A DNA stretch of 64,000 bases from Piscicola geometra (lineage: Eukaryota; Annelida; Clitellata; Hirudinida; Piscicolidae), in contig OX030966.1 in the NCBI GenBank assembly GCA_943735955.1, positions 4,077,476-4,141,475 on the forward strand, read 5' to 3'. Position 1 is the first letter of the stretch. Each line of letters begins with the position of its first letter. This document shows, in pieces, positions 1-11,501 of the stretch. The notes under the pieces were generated by a model. The model was not told where the DNA came from. It worked only from the letters and a program-made list of their open reading frames with translations, and ran no database searches. Both the position numbers and the translations under genes were made by a program.

Positions 1-293
1 AAATGATCAAACAACTCTTTCTTGATTTAAAAAAGAAAGAAAGTTATTTTAAACCAACATCTAACTGAAATTTCCTAAAATTCATGTAATATATTTAAGA
101 AACATATCAATCAATCAATCAAACAAATAGATTTCTATAGCGCTCTTTCTTCAAATTCAAGAGCGATAAGAAGATTGGTATGGCATAAAATACTTATTAG
201 TAGGTGTAGTGTTTTAAAGTTACTTATACATTACAAAAATCATCTTTAAAGTTTGAAACTGATTTTTTTAATTATTTAAATTTTAAAACTACT

Positions 294-3200
294 TTATAGG
301 TGTGAAAACATGTGATAAGCGTATACATTTTTAATTAAAGAAGAGAATTGAACCTGAAGGTGAGGATACTGGTTCAAGTCAAGGACTCGGAGGACAATGA
401 TCGGTAAAACAAGATGGATTATTTGCTGCCGAGGTTGATGATGTTGCTGTTTTTGTTGATTTTGAGTTTCCATGCAACACTTTTTTTTTTCTTGTTGTTT
501 TAGTTGTTTCAAATGTTTTTTGGAGTCACTCGACTGTTTAATGAAATTCCAATCGCTGTAAGTAGAATCTCTGATTGGCGTTTGAGGGTTTTGGTGTTGA
601 TGATGATGAGGATGATGGTGATGATGTTTTTTCTTATCACCATCCTCATCATTCTTATCATTATCACTATCTTCGTGCAGCTTGGATGTAGGAAAACTAG
701 CAGAAAGTTTTGAGGTCTTAAAAGCTTCCGAAACCGAAGACTTCATGTCTGCACGGTAGAAAACCCTCACCAGGATTCTGTAAGACACCTCGACGGAGCA
801 GTTTTTGAGTTTGCTTGAAAAGGTGGAAGGAAGGTGGCGAGGAAGACAAAAACGAAAATCTGAGAAATATTGCGAATCTTTTTCAAGTCTTCTTTTTGGG
901 GTTTTTTCTTTCGAAATTGTATCGCAATTGTCTGCAAGAATAGCGGCAGTTTGGAATAATTGCCCATTAAGAATTATTTTTATAATAAATATTTCTATAC
1001 TCATGAAAATCACAAGAATTTAAAAAACATATAGAAAAAAGACAAAATAAAAAGATTTTTTTCTCAAATATGCGTTGATCCCTTTTTCACACTTAATGCC
1101 AGTAGTGATTAAATTAAGCATAGTTCCTCAATAATTATTTGGTTATTAGGCGTCTTTTAAATTTTATTTATTTCAATTATTTTTTGCATAGTAAACTTGA
1201 GTGCCATTGAGATAAAAGAATTTTTCCTATATCAAAGTGAACGCCATTATAGGGGAGTTAATTGTTTGCAATTGTTTTCTAACCTATCAACCAAGAAGAG
1301 TCCTTTTAAAGAGTGTATGAAAGGGCTTCTAATACAAAAAATATGATTTTTTTTCTATTAATGAGGCTACTAGAAATTGCAATGAACGTCAAGACGTCAT
1401 CAGCGGTCCTACTAAGTGCCACACTCAATAACGTCATGAAATGAGAATTTATATTTAAAAAACTGTGAAAAAAAACGGAATTAGAAAAAACAATAACAAA
1501 ATGCTGTCTGGTTGACTTTAATAATAATAAACCACACTCTTAAAATTCTAAATTCGAAATAGAAAGGAAGACACATGAATAATTTTCATAATTAAATTGT
1601 AGTATACCTATTAAATAAATAAATAAATTAAAAATAAGTGACTTGAAAAACAAGAAGAATGAAAATTAATATTTAAAACTACGAATCATAGCAAGAGCAA
1701 AGTTTAGGTATGACAGCAAAGGAAGTAAATAAATGTTTGCGTGGTACTTTCTTTTTAGGAAAAGTACTCATTGTGCCATGGTGTTTCGAGTTAAGTAAAA
1801 TTCATGGCGACTTTTTAATTGCACAGGTGTTTTGGAGGAACATAGATTCTGAAAGAGGCTTCAATAAATAGCGAGATAAATGCTTTACAAAATTAAATTG
1901 ATATAATTGATTTTCTGAAAATAAGAAAAAATCAAATTAATTTTTCAAAATAGGGAAAAAAGCAATATCATGATAAAATACAAAAGCATAAATAATACTC
2001 CGGGGATAATTCGGAGTAATAATTGTGAATACCGCAAAAGCCCTAGAGTATTTTATGATGCTGCCAATAAAACATAAAAGTTAAAATAAAAACTATGGAA
2101 ATACGAAATAATATAGAATATTCTTTAGAAAAATAATAAATAAATAAATTTATAAAAACATTTAAATTAGTTTTAATTGGTAAGAAACCCAAATTCGATT
2201 AAATGAATAAATATTTCATTGTTCAAACTATTTGTATAATTATAATCTCAATTTAAACTATTGGTTCCATATTTATTGTAAAGTATATAAAAAAAGAGAA
2301 GATAAAAAATATCTTTCTAATTTAAAGCGAGAAAATGTTAGAATTAGCTAAAAACCGTTAAACAAAAATGGTTTTTCGAAAAAACAAAACAAAAATGAAA
2401 GCCAAATGAAACAGTAGTAAAGAACTAATGGCTCGAATAATGCCGCAGAAGGCAAGGAATTATCAAGAACCGTGGTAAAGCGACAAATGTGGCAAAAAAA
2501 TATAAAGTTTTTTAAACATGCAATAAAAAATAATTAATAAGAAAAGTTCAAACTAGCTAAAAAAAATAACTTAAAACTGAAAATAAATTTATGGAGACTC
2601 GTTAAAACTTTGGAGAGAATTTTGAATAATTGATTGATGAAAAATGTGATTTAAAAATGTTACAACTTTAATTTTATTTTTAAAGTAAGAAAATAAATAA
2701 TAAACAAATAAAGTTACAATTTATTTTAAAATTCGAAATATAAATATATTTTTATTTCAAGAAAAATTATTTTTTATTATTTAATAGATAAACAACATTT
2801 TATTAAGCATAAAAAAAATTGTTTAAAATAACTATGAAAAATTAAAACAACATACGACGAAGATTTGTGAGTTGCAAGAAGCTTTGTAGTTTTTTGTGTT
2901 GCCTACGACATTTCCCTTCTTTCCACCTTGCATTCACTTCTCCCACCACACTCACCTCAGCTCCTGTCAAATTAAAAAATAATAATGGTGTGGTTGAAGT
3001 GGAAGGGGTTCAATGGAGGTGTTATGTAAGAAAACAATTTTATTTATTTTGTTCAATTAAATATATTAATTTATCTAAAATTGGGTTTTTTTTCTTTTTA
3101 TACTCATCCATTTAAAAATCTATCCAAAAAGTTTATTATTCACTTCATCAAAGGTCCAGTAGAGTCACAGATTGTATTTCCAGGAAATGCATTTACATTA

Positions 3201-6200
3201 AAAATATTAAATTTAAATTTTTTTGGAGAAAAAAGTTTTATTATTATTTTTTTTTAACAGGAAATTTTTATTTTTAACAAACTTTGATCTTTCAACATTA
3301 TTTTGTTAAAAGATTTTTATCGAAGAATATGTTTGAAATTTATATAAAATATTATCAACGAAGAAATATTACGCCAGGTATTTTTCATCAAAACTATTAT
3401 ATATTTTAATATTTATACAAATTTTAAGTTTTTTGTTTTCGCATTAATCATTTTTTTAAATTTGTGTTTTTGCATGTTTACTATTTATTTCAAACTTAGT
3501 AAACAACTTAATACATTAAAAAAGTAATTTTCAAATATATTTCACGTCAAGCTAAAAAAAGACCAAGAAATATTTTATGATCTAGATGATTAAAAAAGGA
3601 AAAATAGTGGATAAGAAAAGAGAAAAAAAATAGATGAGAATATTTAAGGTTGGGAAAATGAATTGAGGGATGGATGAATAAAATTTCCATGAAGTGAATA
3701 AAAAAATTGAAAGGCTGTATCCACGAAGACTGGATTTGCATGCATACCAAAAGCCAGTTTTGGGAGTCATTCCAGTGGGACGTGTGATTGCGAGTGAGAG
3801 GGCATGGGAGATTGCATGGAAGAGTGCACTCTAGACTCCCGGTGTGGAAATGGCAGACTGCCGCTTAATGAAGAGCTCTCCATCAAGATAGAAATTAACG
3901 CATGCCTGATGGAGCGTGTTGACTAATGAATGCATAAAACAAATAGAGAAAATATCAATGATATGAAAGACGAATGAATGAATAAAAGGATCGAATTGAT
4001 GAATGATCAAGTAGTTCTCGAAAAATATATAATTATTTTTTTGGAATAATTGTTTTTTTAAACATTTTTTAGAAATATTTCAATTTTGATCTTCCATTAT
4101 AGCAGTTTCAAAAACTTTCTATAAATATTTTCAAATATTAAGTTTTTTTTTACATTAAAAAATTAATTTACTAAATTCTTTTTACAAATGATTCTTAATT
4201 TAATCTTTTTATTTTTTTGAGAAAAAAAAGTTACTATTTTGAATTTATTAACTCTTTGGTTTTTATGAGATCATTAATATTCCTAACATCATCACTTTCG
4301 ATTACTAGCCATGTTTCAATTTCCTTTAACAACCTTATTCAGTTTTTAAGTTTCCTATTTATTCGTTTTTTTTCTTCTATTATGTTTTTCCTATTTCTAC
4401 AAACAGTTTCGCATGTTTGTTGTTTTTTCTCACCTTAAACATAAAAGCATGTAATTCAATAATAACAGATAATGGCATATAATACCACATAAAAATTACT
4501 ACATAAAAACTCATAATACCGAAAAAAAGTGGAAGAAACAAATATTAATATGTAACATTATTACTACATAGTAACATTAACAATATTCAAGCTCAATCTT
4601 TCTCTCACGGCATATCACAACCATCATACATCATCATCAGCCCATTGCCTCCACTCATCTGTGGTCTTATTCCGTTTTCTCGTGATATAAAAGTGCTTTT
4701 CTCATGGTCTTATGTAAATTATTTTTTTCTAGATTTTTTTCGTTATTTAAAGAAAGTATGATTAGAAAATTTGGGATGAGAGATGAAGAAACGGATGAAT
4801 AGCGAATGGATGAATTGATGGAAAGATGGATGAAGAAATGGATGAAGAAATTCATTGATGGATGAATACTACGACCGATAAATGAATGCGTGAAAAGATA
4901 TTTACACAACAACGCAAGGCAAATGACAGGTTACATGGAATATAAGCTAATATACTACTTCCCGAAAAACTCATTTCATGTAATTCTTTTTTATATACTT
5001 TTTCCCATGTTATTTTCAAATTTTATGTTCAAAAACCTTTATTTGATAAGTTTAGTTTGCCTATGTGAGCTCTTTTTCTACTTTAGTTTTTCTTTCTATT
5101 AAAATTGTAAATACTTTCCTACTTTTTAAAGGCAAAGGTATTAAGTTGTATTTCATAGTTTATGGGCATGCTTAGTTTCTAAAGTTTATTTTGTTAGCTT
5201 TTCAGCTAATCTTCTCAATTTTTTATACTTTTTTTATGATTATTTCAGATTCATTTTATGGTGCTTAGGAAAATTAAAAAAGCCCAGGCATGTCAAACAA
5301 CAAAAAGCATTAAAACCTTCAATCTTCAGTTGTTTTCTATTTATTATTTGTTTCCTACAACTTTTTCTACCATCTCGATTTTCATCATCCTCATTTCTAG
5401 ACTCTCCATCACTTGCTTCCACAACAACATCTCCTTGCACCACATCACCAGGATTGAACACACACGTTGGGTTGTAGTCGATGGTGATTGTCGCTTGAAG
5501 TTGGGTATTGGTGCTGAAAGTGAAATGAGATTTGTTACTGTGGTCTGGGTTTGCTTTTTGAATGTCAGATGTTGTGTTCAGCAGTTTTGTTGATTCATTA
5601 TGTTTGTTTCGAATGTTGAAGGAGTCTTTTGAGGTACTTTGAGATAAAGTTTCTTTTGATAGATTTATTTCCGTAGCTTTAGATTTATTTTCTTTTGATA
5701 CTTTTTGATGCACATTACTTCCGCTATAACCTGTATTTTTCGAGTTGAAAAAATGTGGTGATAAGGGTTTGTAAATGTCACAAGAAGTTGGAGACGTATT
5801 TTGGTGGGTAAAGGCTGAATATGGTCCATTGGGAGATTCTTGATAAGAGGTTTGGGGGTTAGAAGAATGAGACAAAATTTTCTGATGAGAAGAACTATCA
5901 TGAGTTTTGTGGGAATGTTGAAGCTGCGTTTGAGTTAATGATATAGTGTTCATTTGGCAGTGGGATGGTTGAGAAGTAGAAAAAGTAGGATGGAAATGAC
6001 ACTGAGCGTTATAAGATGATTGTAAGATGTTGGGTGGAATCGTTACATCGTTTGATCTATGCTGTTCTTCTAGTTTTTGTTTCTGTGCTTGCTCTCGCTG
6101 TTGATCTTGTTGACCACAGCATTGTAGATTATCCAACCCAGTGTGCAAATAGTGCGAGCAATGAAAGGTTTTGGGATGATATGAATAAGTGGCTGGATCT

Positions 6201-6388
6201 GGGCAAACAGATAAACGAGATTGTCTTTCTTGATTTATTGTTTGAGCCTGTGAAACTTGTAAGTTTTTCGTGGTTGTTAATATGGATGGTGCTGTTGCTT
6301 CGGACACTGTAGTAGCAAAATCTGATATTGTTTCAAGAGTTTCAGATTCTAGAAAAGAAAAGTCAAACTGATCAACGTCCGTTATCAT
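294..6388 (-). CDS. arrestin-domain-containing protein, three exons seen, 3' end uncertain
   Basis: Exons read on the minus strand: 6388-5317, 2963-2856 and 931-294; the phases (1, 1) join in frame and would give 605 aa. Residues 1 to about 330 are rich in Q, S, H and N and look disordered. The fold starts with a beta strand ending in PGDVVQGDVVVEA, the classic arrestin N-lobe element, continues over the first junction (LKIEG then AEVSVVGEVNARWKEG), and reaches LPRHLPSTFSSKL and VSYRILVRV in exon 3, matching the LPxxLPxSF and YR strands of alpha-arrestins. Family members usually act as adaptors for ubiquitin ligases and membrane cargo. The start is the first ATG; the longer reading frame above it has no ATG. 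Exon 3 runs into a His/Gln-rich low-complexity tail and a stop at 294. A good donor at 772 suggests the true exon may end there, with the C-lobe off the window. Family assignment is fairly sure; the length is not. Confidence 0.62.
2964..5316 (-). other. first intron of the arrestin-domain gene
   Basis: AT-rich DNA with no supported coding sequence. It contains a GC-richer patch at about 3770-3910 whose nature I cannot tell, and a purine-rich GGATGAA-type repeat near 4790-4870. The next intron, 932-2855, is AT-rich with nothing recognisable. Confidence 0.4.
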
Positions 6389-9300
6389 TTTAAGTTTTTT
6401 TTCTTTTTGTTTAAGTTGTTGTTTAAATTGCAACTGAATATTGGGAGTGGTTTTGGAATAATAGTTATTCTTGATTTGTATTTTTATTTTAAAAGCTAAA
6501 AAAGTTTAGTATTAGATAATGTTTTAGTAGTAGTATTTTTTTCCAAAAGTTTAGCTTTATAATTTTAAAACTGTGAATATTGTTTTTTTATTAAAACTAT
6601 AATCAACTTTAAATTGTTTTCAACAAATTATTGAAAATTGAAAACTCTTTAACGATTTTTCTATAATTTACTAGTTTTTTGTTTTTTCTAAATTCATTTC
6701 AATGCAGAAACGTTCTAATTGACCAATGCCACTCTACAGGCAAACTCAGCTGGTATTTTGTGAGAGTGTATTTATATACTCTCACTTCTTTGAGTTTTGC
6801 TGGATGCATATGAAGAAAATAAAACATAAGAAATATTCTTATATTCTATAATCTCTGAATCTGAAAGACTTTTATAACACTAGTTTTAATCAGTTTAAAA
6901 ATATTTTACTCATTATTATTTGATCAGTAAAGATTGATGAGTCCTTTATTTAAAATGTCCTCACCATTAGAATTATTCATATAATATTTTAAAAAGGCAA
7001 TATAGAAAAACTTTCATTAATTAAATAAATACTTTTTTATATAATTTAAACTTATGTTACGTAATGTACTTAAAATCTATTATTGTGTAATTTTAAACAT
7101 TTCAAAAATAAAAAATTAATCTCTTTGGTGTGGAAAATATTCTAATTTTATAAAACTGTAATCTTCTTGATGTTATAATTGAATAACTGGACTATGGCAT
7201 TTATAACTAGAATCACGGCGCCATCTGTTGAGTATTTAAAAACCGCTACCATTCAACACCATAACTACTGCACTTCACACACTCCATCTCTACTATAATG
7301 AGAACCATATTACTTGACGACCAAAAAAATATGACTTTACTACTAAAAGACATCTGCCATACTTTTATCCAGCCCATTTTTATGAATTTTCAATAATCCA
7401 CAGTTGTGGTACACATTTATAAAAACCTGCTTTTATTCTAAAATTATATGTTTCATAATTTTCAAAAATAATAAACTTAAAGTGATGGTTTGTGATGTAC
7501 ACGCGATTACTTAACTACAATCGATTACTTTACTTGTAATTTGACCTAGATCATCTTTTAAATTTTACAAATTAGCTTTCTTCTTCTAAAACTTTCGTTA
7601 GTCAATCTAGTTTTTATTTCACAATAATTAAGAAAATGGTTTTGAAATGTTGGTTCAAAGAAAAGATCAAACAAAAATATGTATGAGGCGCTGTTATATA
7701 GCAAAGCTTCCTAGTTAACTTTTACCTTCAATAAAAGAAAACTTCACTATCATTTTATAGCCCCTAGAAAGGTTTTTTGGACTTATGCAAATTTCTTGCA
7801 GTTTTTATATTAGTTTGTTCTTTGCATTAAACAAGTTATTTTAAGTTTAACCATGCAAGTAGTCAACCCTTATTTTGATTTTGTTTCTAAGTTTTTCAAA
7901 TGAGTTAAATCTTTTAAATCTTCAATTCTTAAATTACTTTATCGAAAAGAAGTTTATAGCAGAAAAAATTGATGAGCACTTCAGGCAAGTAAAATTTGTC
8001 GAAAAAAAAATAAATTATTCATAATTAATTTTTTATTCTTAATTTTGTGTCAAAATATTTATTAAAACTGTTTTATATTTATTTAGAGATGAATAAAATA
8101 ATATTTCATTTTATGGTCCGTATTTTAATTGTGTTTATTTTCTAGCGATTTATATTTCTATGAAGGCATTGAAAAATCCTCTCATATTAGTCGCAAATAA
8201 ATGTATTTTGTAAACATTTTTTCAAATAAAAAAGGTGTGTGTTTTCATCAGATTACCATAAAACACTGGAATCTTCTGGCATCGTTAAATAAAAAAATGC
8301 AACTGAAAACTAAGACGAAAGTGTTCACTAGAAATAAGTACGGTGAAAAAGACAAATACTAAATTATTATTATTCTGTTAATAATCAACATCAGTAATTC
8401 CATGACTCTCCTGAAGCTTCGTTACAATGCGAGAAATATTTTGACGTATTAGTGAGAAGTGGTCATCAAAAATAGGTTAAGAAAAGATATGGAATTAAAC
8501 TACAAAAAAATGCAAACCTAAACAGTTTAATAAAAATTTCCAACTACTCTATGCTCTTGTTTAAACATACTAAATTAACTTCGCCTAGGCACCTGCAAAT
8601 TGTACAAATCTATAGATAAACGTTTCTTGGAATTTCAGCTTCCAAATTAATGGGTTGTTAGATGCTTGTTTATTTGATTAGCATTTATTTTATTTTTTAC
8701 TCGTTGGCAGAAATAGAACCATAAAGAAAACCATATAAAACCTTCTTATCTCCGTCTTCCTTCACCACTTCTCTCATGGTTTCTTATCACTGATACTCAT
8801 TTGGTGGTATCTTTTTGCATTACTTATTTTCAAATACTATTACAATTTTAAATTAAATAATTAGTTCCAGTTTTTTTAGGTACCACCTTGTTCTTCGAGT
8901 GTATGGCTAGTTTTTAAAATAAATTTTTAAGATATTAGTAAAAATGTCTTAGTAATTAAACATTTTAATATACGAAACATTAATGATTTTATATTAAAAA
9001 ATCTATATTTTGAAGTTTCAGATTAAATATATAAGCAATTGATTTCCTACAATTGGAAAACTTTATCATTATCTTGCATGCCTGCAAGTTTTGACTTGGT
9101 GAAGTTCATGTGTGGCTCACTAACTCATGGAGCATTTCTGTCGTTGATCAAAAACCCTAATCAAATGGGACTAGATATTGATACTTAAACTAATATGAAA
9201 TCTTCTTATAAGATTATAATATTATAGCAATTTGAAGAAAAAATAGTAAATCTGGTTTCTTAATTTATTCAAGTTTTAAATTATTCTTCAAGGTTAAAAT

Positions 9301-9717
9301 TAATATTTTCGTACATATGCTTCTTTTGGAAATCTCCATGTTAAAAACTGGGTTTTATGGCCATAGAGTTCGCATACCTTATTTTTCCATCCGTCTTCCA
9401 AACTCATGGTAATTAAACTAAAAAACATTTTATCCTACAAATCCCTGAAACAAGTTAGATTTATTTTATTTGAAGATCATTTAATTGAAATTTATAATGA
9501 AATGGGAATTATATTAAATAATTGTATTATCAATTTATTAAATTATTTCCAATACATATATTTTCACGCTAGTAATAGTCATGATTCATATGTTAACATG
9601 GTTTTGATCCTTATAATGATAAGAATTAAAATAATTATGAATTCATCTATATTTAATTTCAAAAAGCTTTATCTATAAATCATTTAGACAATTCTAAATC
9701 TGAACTTGCTTACTCAT
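6389..9717. other. intergenic, AT-rich, no gene seen
   Basis: No reading frame with recognisable protein signal. It presumably includes the 5' region of the arrestin-domain gene on its left side. There is one short perfect inverted repeat at 6761-6784 (TGAGAGT...ACTCTCA). The 90-aa frame at 9406-9678 has AT-driven composition and no family signal. Confidence 0.5.
9710..9717. repeat. left target-site duplication of the hAT element
   Basis: TTACTCAT, identical to the right copy directly outside the other terminus. Confidence 0.88.
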
Positions 9718-9720
9718 TAG

Positions 9721-9945
9721 AGGTCGGACCGGGTACCCGATCTGACCGGGTACCCGCGGGTACCCGCGGGACTCCCGCGGGAACGGGAATGAAAATTAAT
9801 TTCGGGACGGGAAAAGTCGGGAACCGGGAATAGGTTTTCGGGACGGGAACGGGAACGGGAATCAACTTTCAAATCGGGAACGGGAAAAGACGGGAACGGG
9901 AATCAACTTTTAAATCGGGAACGGGAAAAACGGGAATGACATTTA
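9721..9945 (+). repeat. G-rich subterminal repeats, left end of hAT element
   Basis: Two blocks: palindromic GGGTACCCGCGGG units at 9729-9782, then repeated GGGAACGGGAA / GGGACGGGAA units, some separated by ATCAACTTT(C/T)AAATC. The plus strand has many runs of three G with spacing that could form G-quadruplexes. Confidence 0.75.
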
Positions 9946-10555
9946 TTGGGATTGGATTTTTTAACAATGATTTTTCAGCAAACTTCTAAGTATGGAAATC
10001 TTTATTTCATCGATACTCCATACTTAAAATAAGTATTAAATGCAATAGAAATGTGTAACGAAGCCACCATTGCCAATGTCGAAATCTCCAACACTACATT
10101 TGAAGTTGTTATGGTGAGTCCAAAGATTAGGGAGATTAGAACAAATGGGTGATGATGAAAACTTTTCAGATGAAATCAAAATGGTCAGTTATATTATTTT
10201 AATTTTATAAATTAATACTTTGAATTTGAATGATTAATTTCCAAATGATTGTTCAGTTGATCATTTCGACAAAAGAAAAGATGCCATTGATCTCATTCAT
10301 ATGACAGCATGTCTGTTGCATCCCCAGTATGAAAGAATAATAGGAAAAAAGTTTGGGATAGAAAAGAAATAAATACCAAGACTTTCATTAGAGAAAATTT
10401 AAATCTATTTTGTACAGCCAGATTAAGCTGCAGTGCCGTTGAGAAAAAAAACAAATGATGGGTATTTAGACCTATTATGTTTGTTTTTATAACGAAAAAA
10501 TTATAATAAAATTATAATACTAACAAATTATACGAATGATTTTATATTTGCAGTT

Positions 10556-10927
10556 GTGGAGAATAAGAATGTTGTCAAAAAACATATTTCTATCATTATT
10601 GAAGAATTAATAATAATGAACGAAGAAAAAAATTCAGAAGAGGATGAATTGTACAAATATTCACAATTACGTCCCAAAAAAATCGAAGATTATAAAGATG
10701 TTTTATTTTATTGGAGTAAAATGAGCAATTTTAAAATACAACAAGAAGTAGCCAAAATTTTGTTTAGTATATCTGCAAGTTATATTCCCTGTGAACGGAA
10801 TTTTTCAATATGTGGTCGTTTAACTTCAGACCCAAAATCCTCTCATTTGAAAGCTGAAACTCTTAACGGTTTAACCCGTGTGAAAAGCAATAAAGACTTG
10901 ATTGAATTACTCAAAAACAATGACTAA
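10556..10927 (+). pseudogene. hAT transposase, C-terminal dimerisation fragment
   Basis: A 123-codon open frame. Its second half has the hAT C-terminal dimerisation signature: YWSKMSNFKIQQEVAKIL, then SASYIPCERNFSICGRLTSD, then a Leu-rich segment ending VKSNKDLIELL. The RNase H-like catalytic core is missing. A short upstream stretch at about 10262-10370 (DLIHMTACLLHPQYE) looks like another eroded piece of the same protein and runs into a stop. The first codon of the frame is not ATG, so this is the open remainder of a longer gene. It cannot make an active transposase. Confidence 0.82.
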
Positions 10928-11097
10928 CTTCAATACTTTCATTTCAATAAATATTTGAAATTTAAATCGTGTTTTATTTTTATTTTATTAAAAGAAATAT
11001 TCTCTGACTTTCAAATAATAAATTGTAAGAAATGTTAGAACTAGCAAGTTTGGGACCAGTGAAAACGGCAGCGAAAATGAATAAAAAAACAAAAAAG

Positions 11098-11275
11098 TTT
11101 CGGGAACGGGTCGGGACGGGAATCAAAATTCTGATGTCCCATCGGGAACGGGACGGGACGGGAAAACAAATTTCGGGAACGGGACGGGACGGGAATCAAA
11201 ATTCTGATGTCCCATCGGGAACGGGACGGGACGGGAAAACAAATTTCGGGAACGGGACGGGACCGGGAATGAAAA
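11098..11275 (+). repeat. G-rich subterminal repeats, right end of hAT element
   Basis: About three copies of a unit containing CGGGAACGGGACGGGA and ATCAAAATTCTGATGTCCC, in the same strand sense as the left array. So these are direct, not inverted, copies of the G-rich motif at the two ends. Confidence 0.75.
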
Positions 11276-11296
11276 ATCGTCCATGTCCGACCTCTA

Positions 11297-11304
11297 TTAC
11301 TCAT
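11297..11304. repeat. right target-site duplication of the hAT element
   Basis: TTACTCAT directly after the right terminal inverted repeat. A perfect 8-bp match suggests either a fairly recent insertion or little mutation since. Confidence 0.88.
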
Positions 11305-11501
11305 CCACCCTTTTCATGTCGTTACTTACAGCATTTCATCACTATTTTTTCATTAAATATCTTGCGCAAATTTTTATATTTCATGAATTTGTTCAAATAA
11401 AACAAATGTATATAATGTTTATCAAGGCATTGTAAGAAAGAATTTATAAAAAAACGAAAGCTTAAATTAGGTTTATTCAATTCTTCTAGACCTGAAACAC
11501 C

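Larger units (their letters stand above)
9718..11296 (+). mobile_element. hAT-family DNA transposon remnant, 1579 bp
   Basis: The element starts TAGAGGTCGGAC at 9718 and ends GTCCGACCTCTA at 11296, a perfect 12-bp terminal inverted repeat. It is flanked on both sides by the same 8 bases TTACTCAT (9710-9717 and 11297-11304), the target-site length of hAT elements. The ends carry dense GGGAACGGGA-type repeats. Inside, only the hAT C-terminal dimerisation domain is still open, so the element is non-autonomous and decayed. It lies between the arrestin-domain gene and the adenylate cyclase gene and ends 205 bp before the cyclase start codon. Confidence 0.9.

Noticed and set aside
3770..3910. GC-richer patch inside the arrestin-domain gene intron, considered as a missing exon
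   Set aside because: The arrestin-fold sequence continues directly from the exon ending at 5317 to the exon at 2963 with matching phase, and no frame of the patch resembles the fold.
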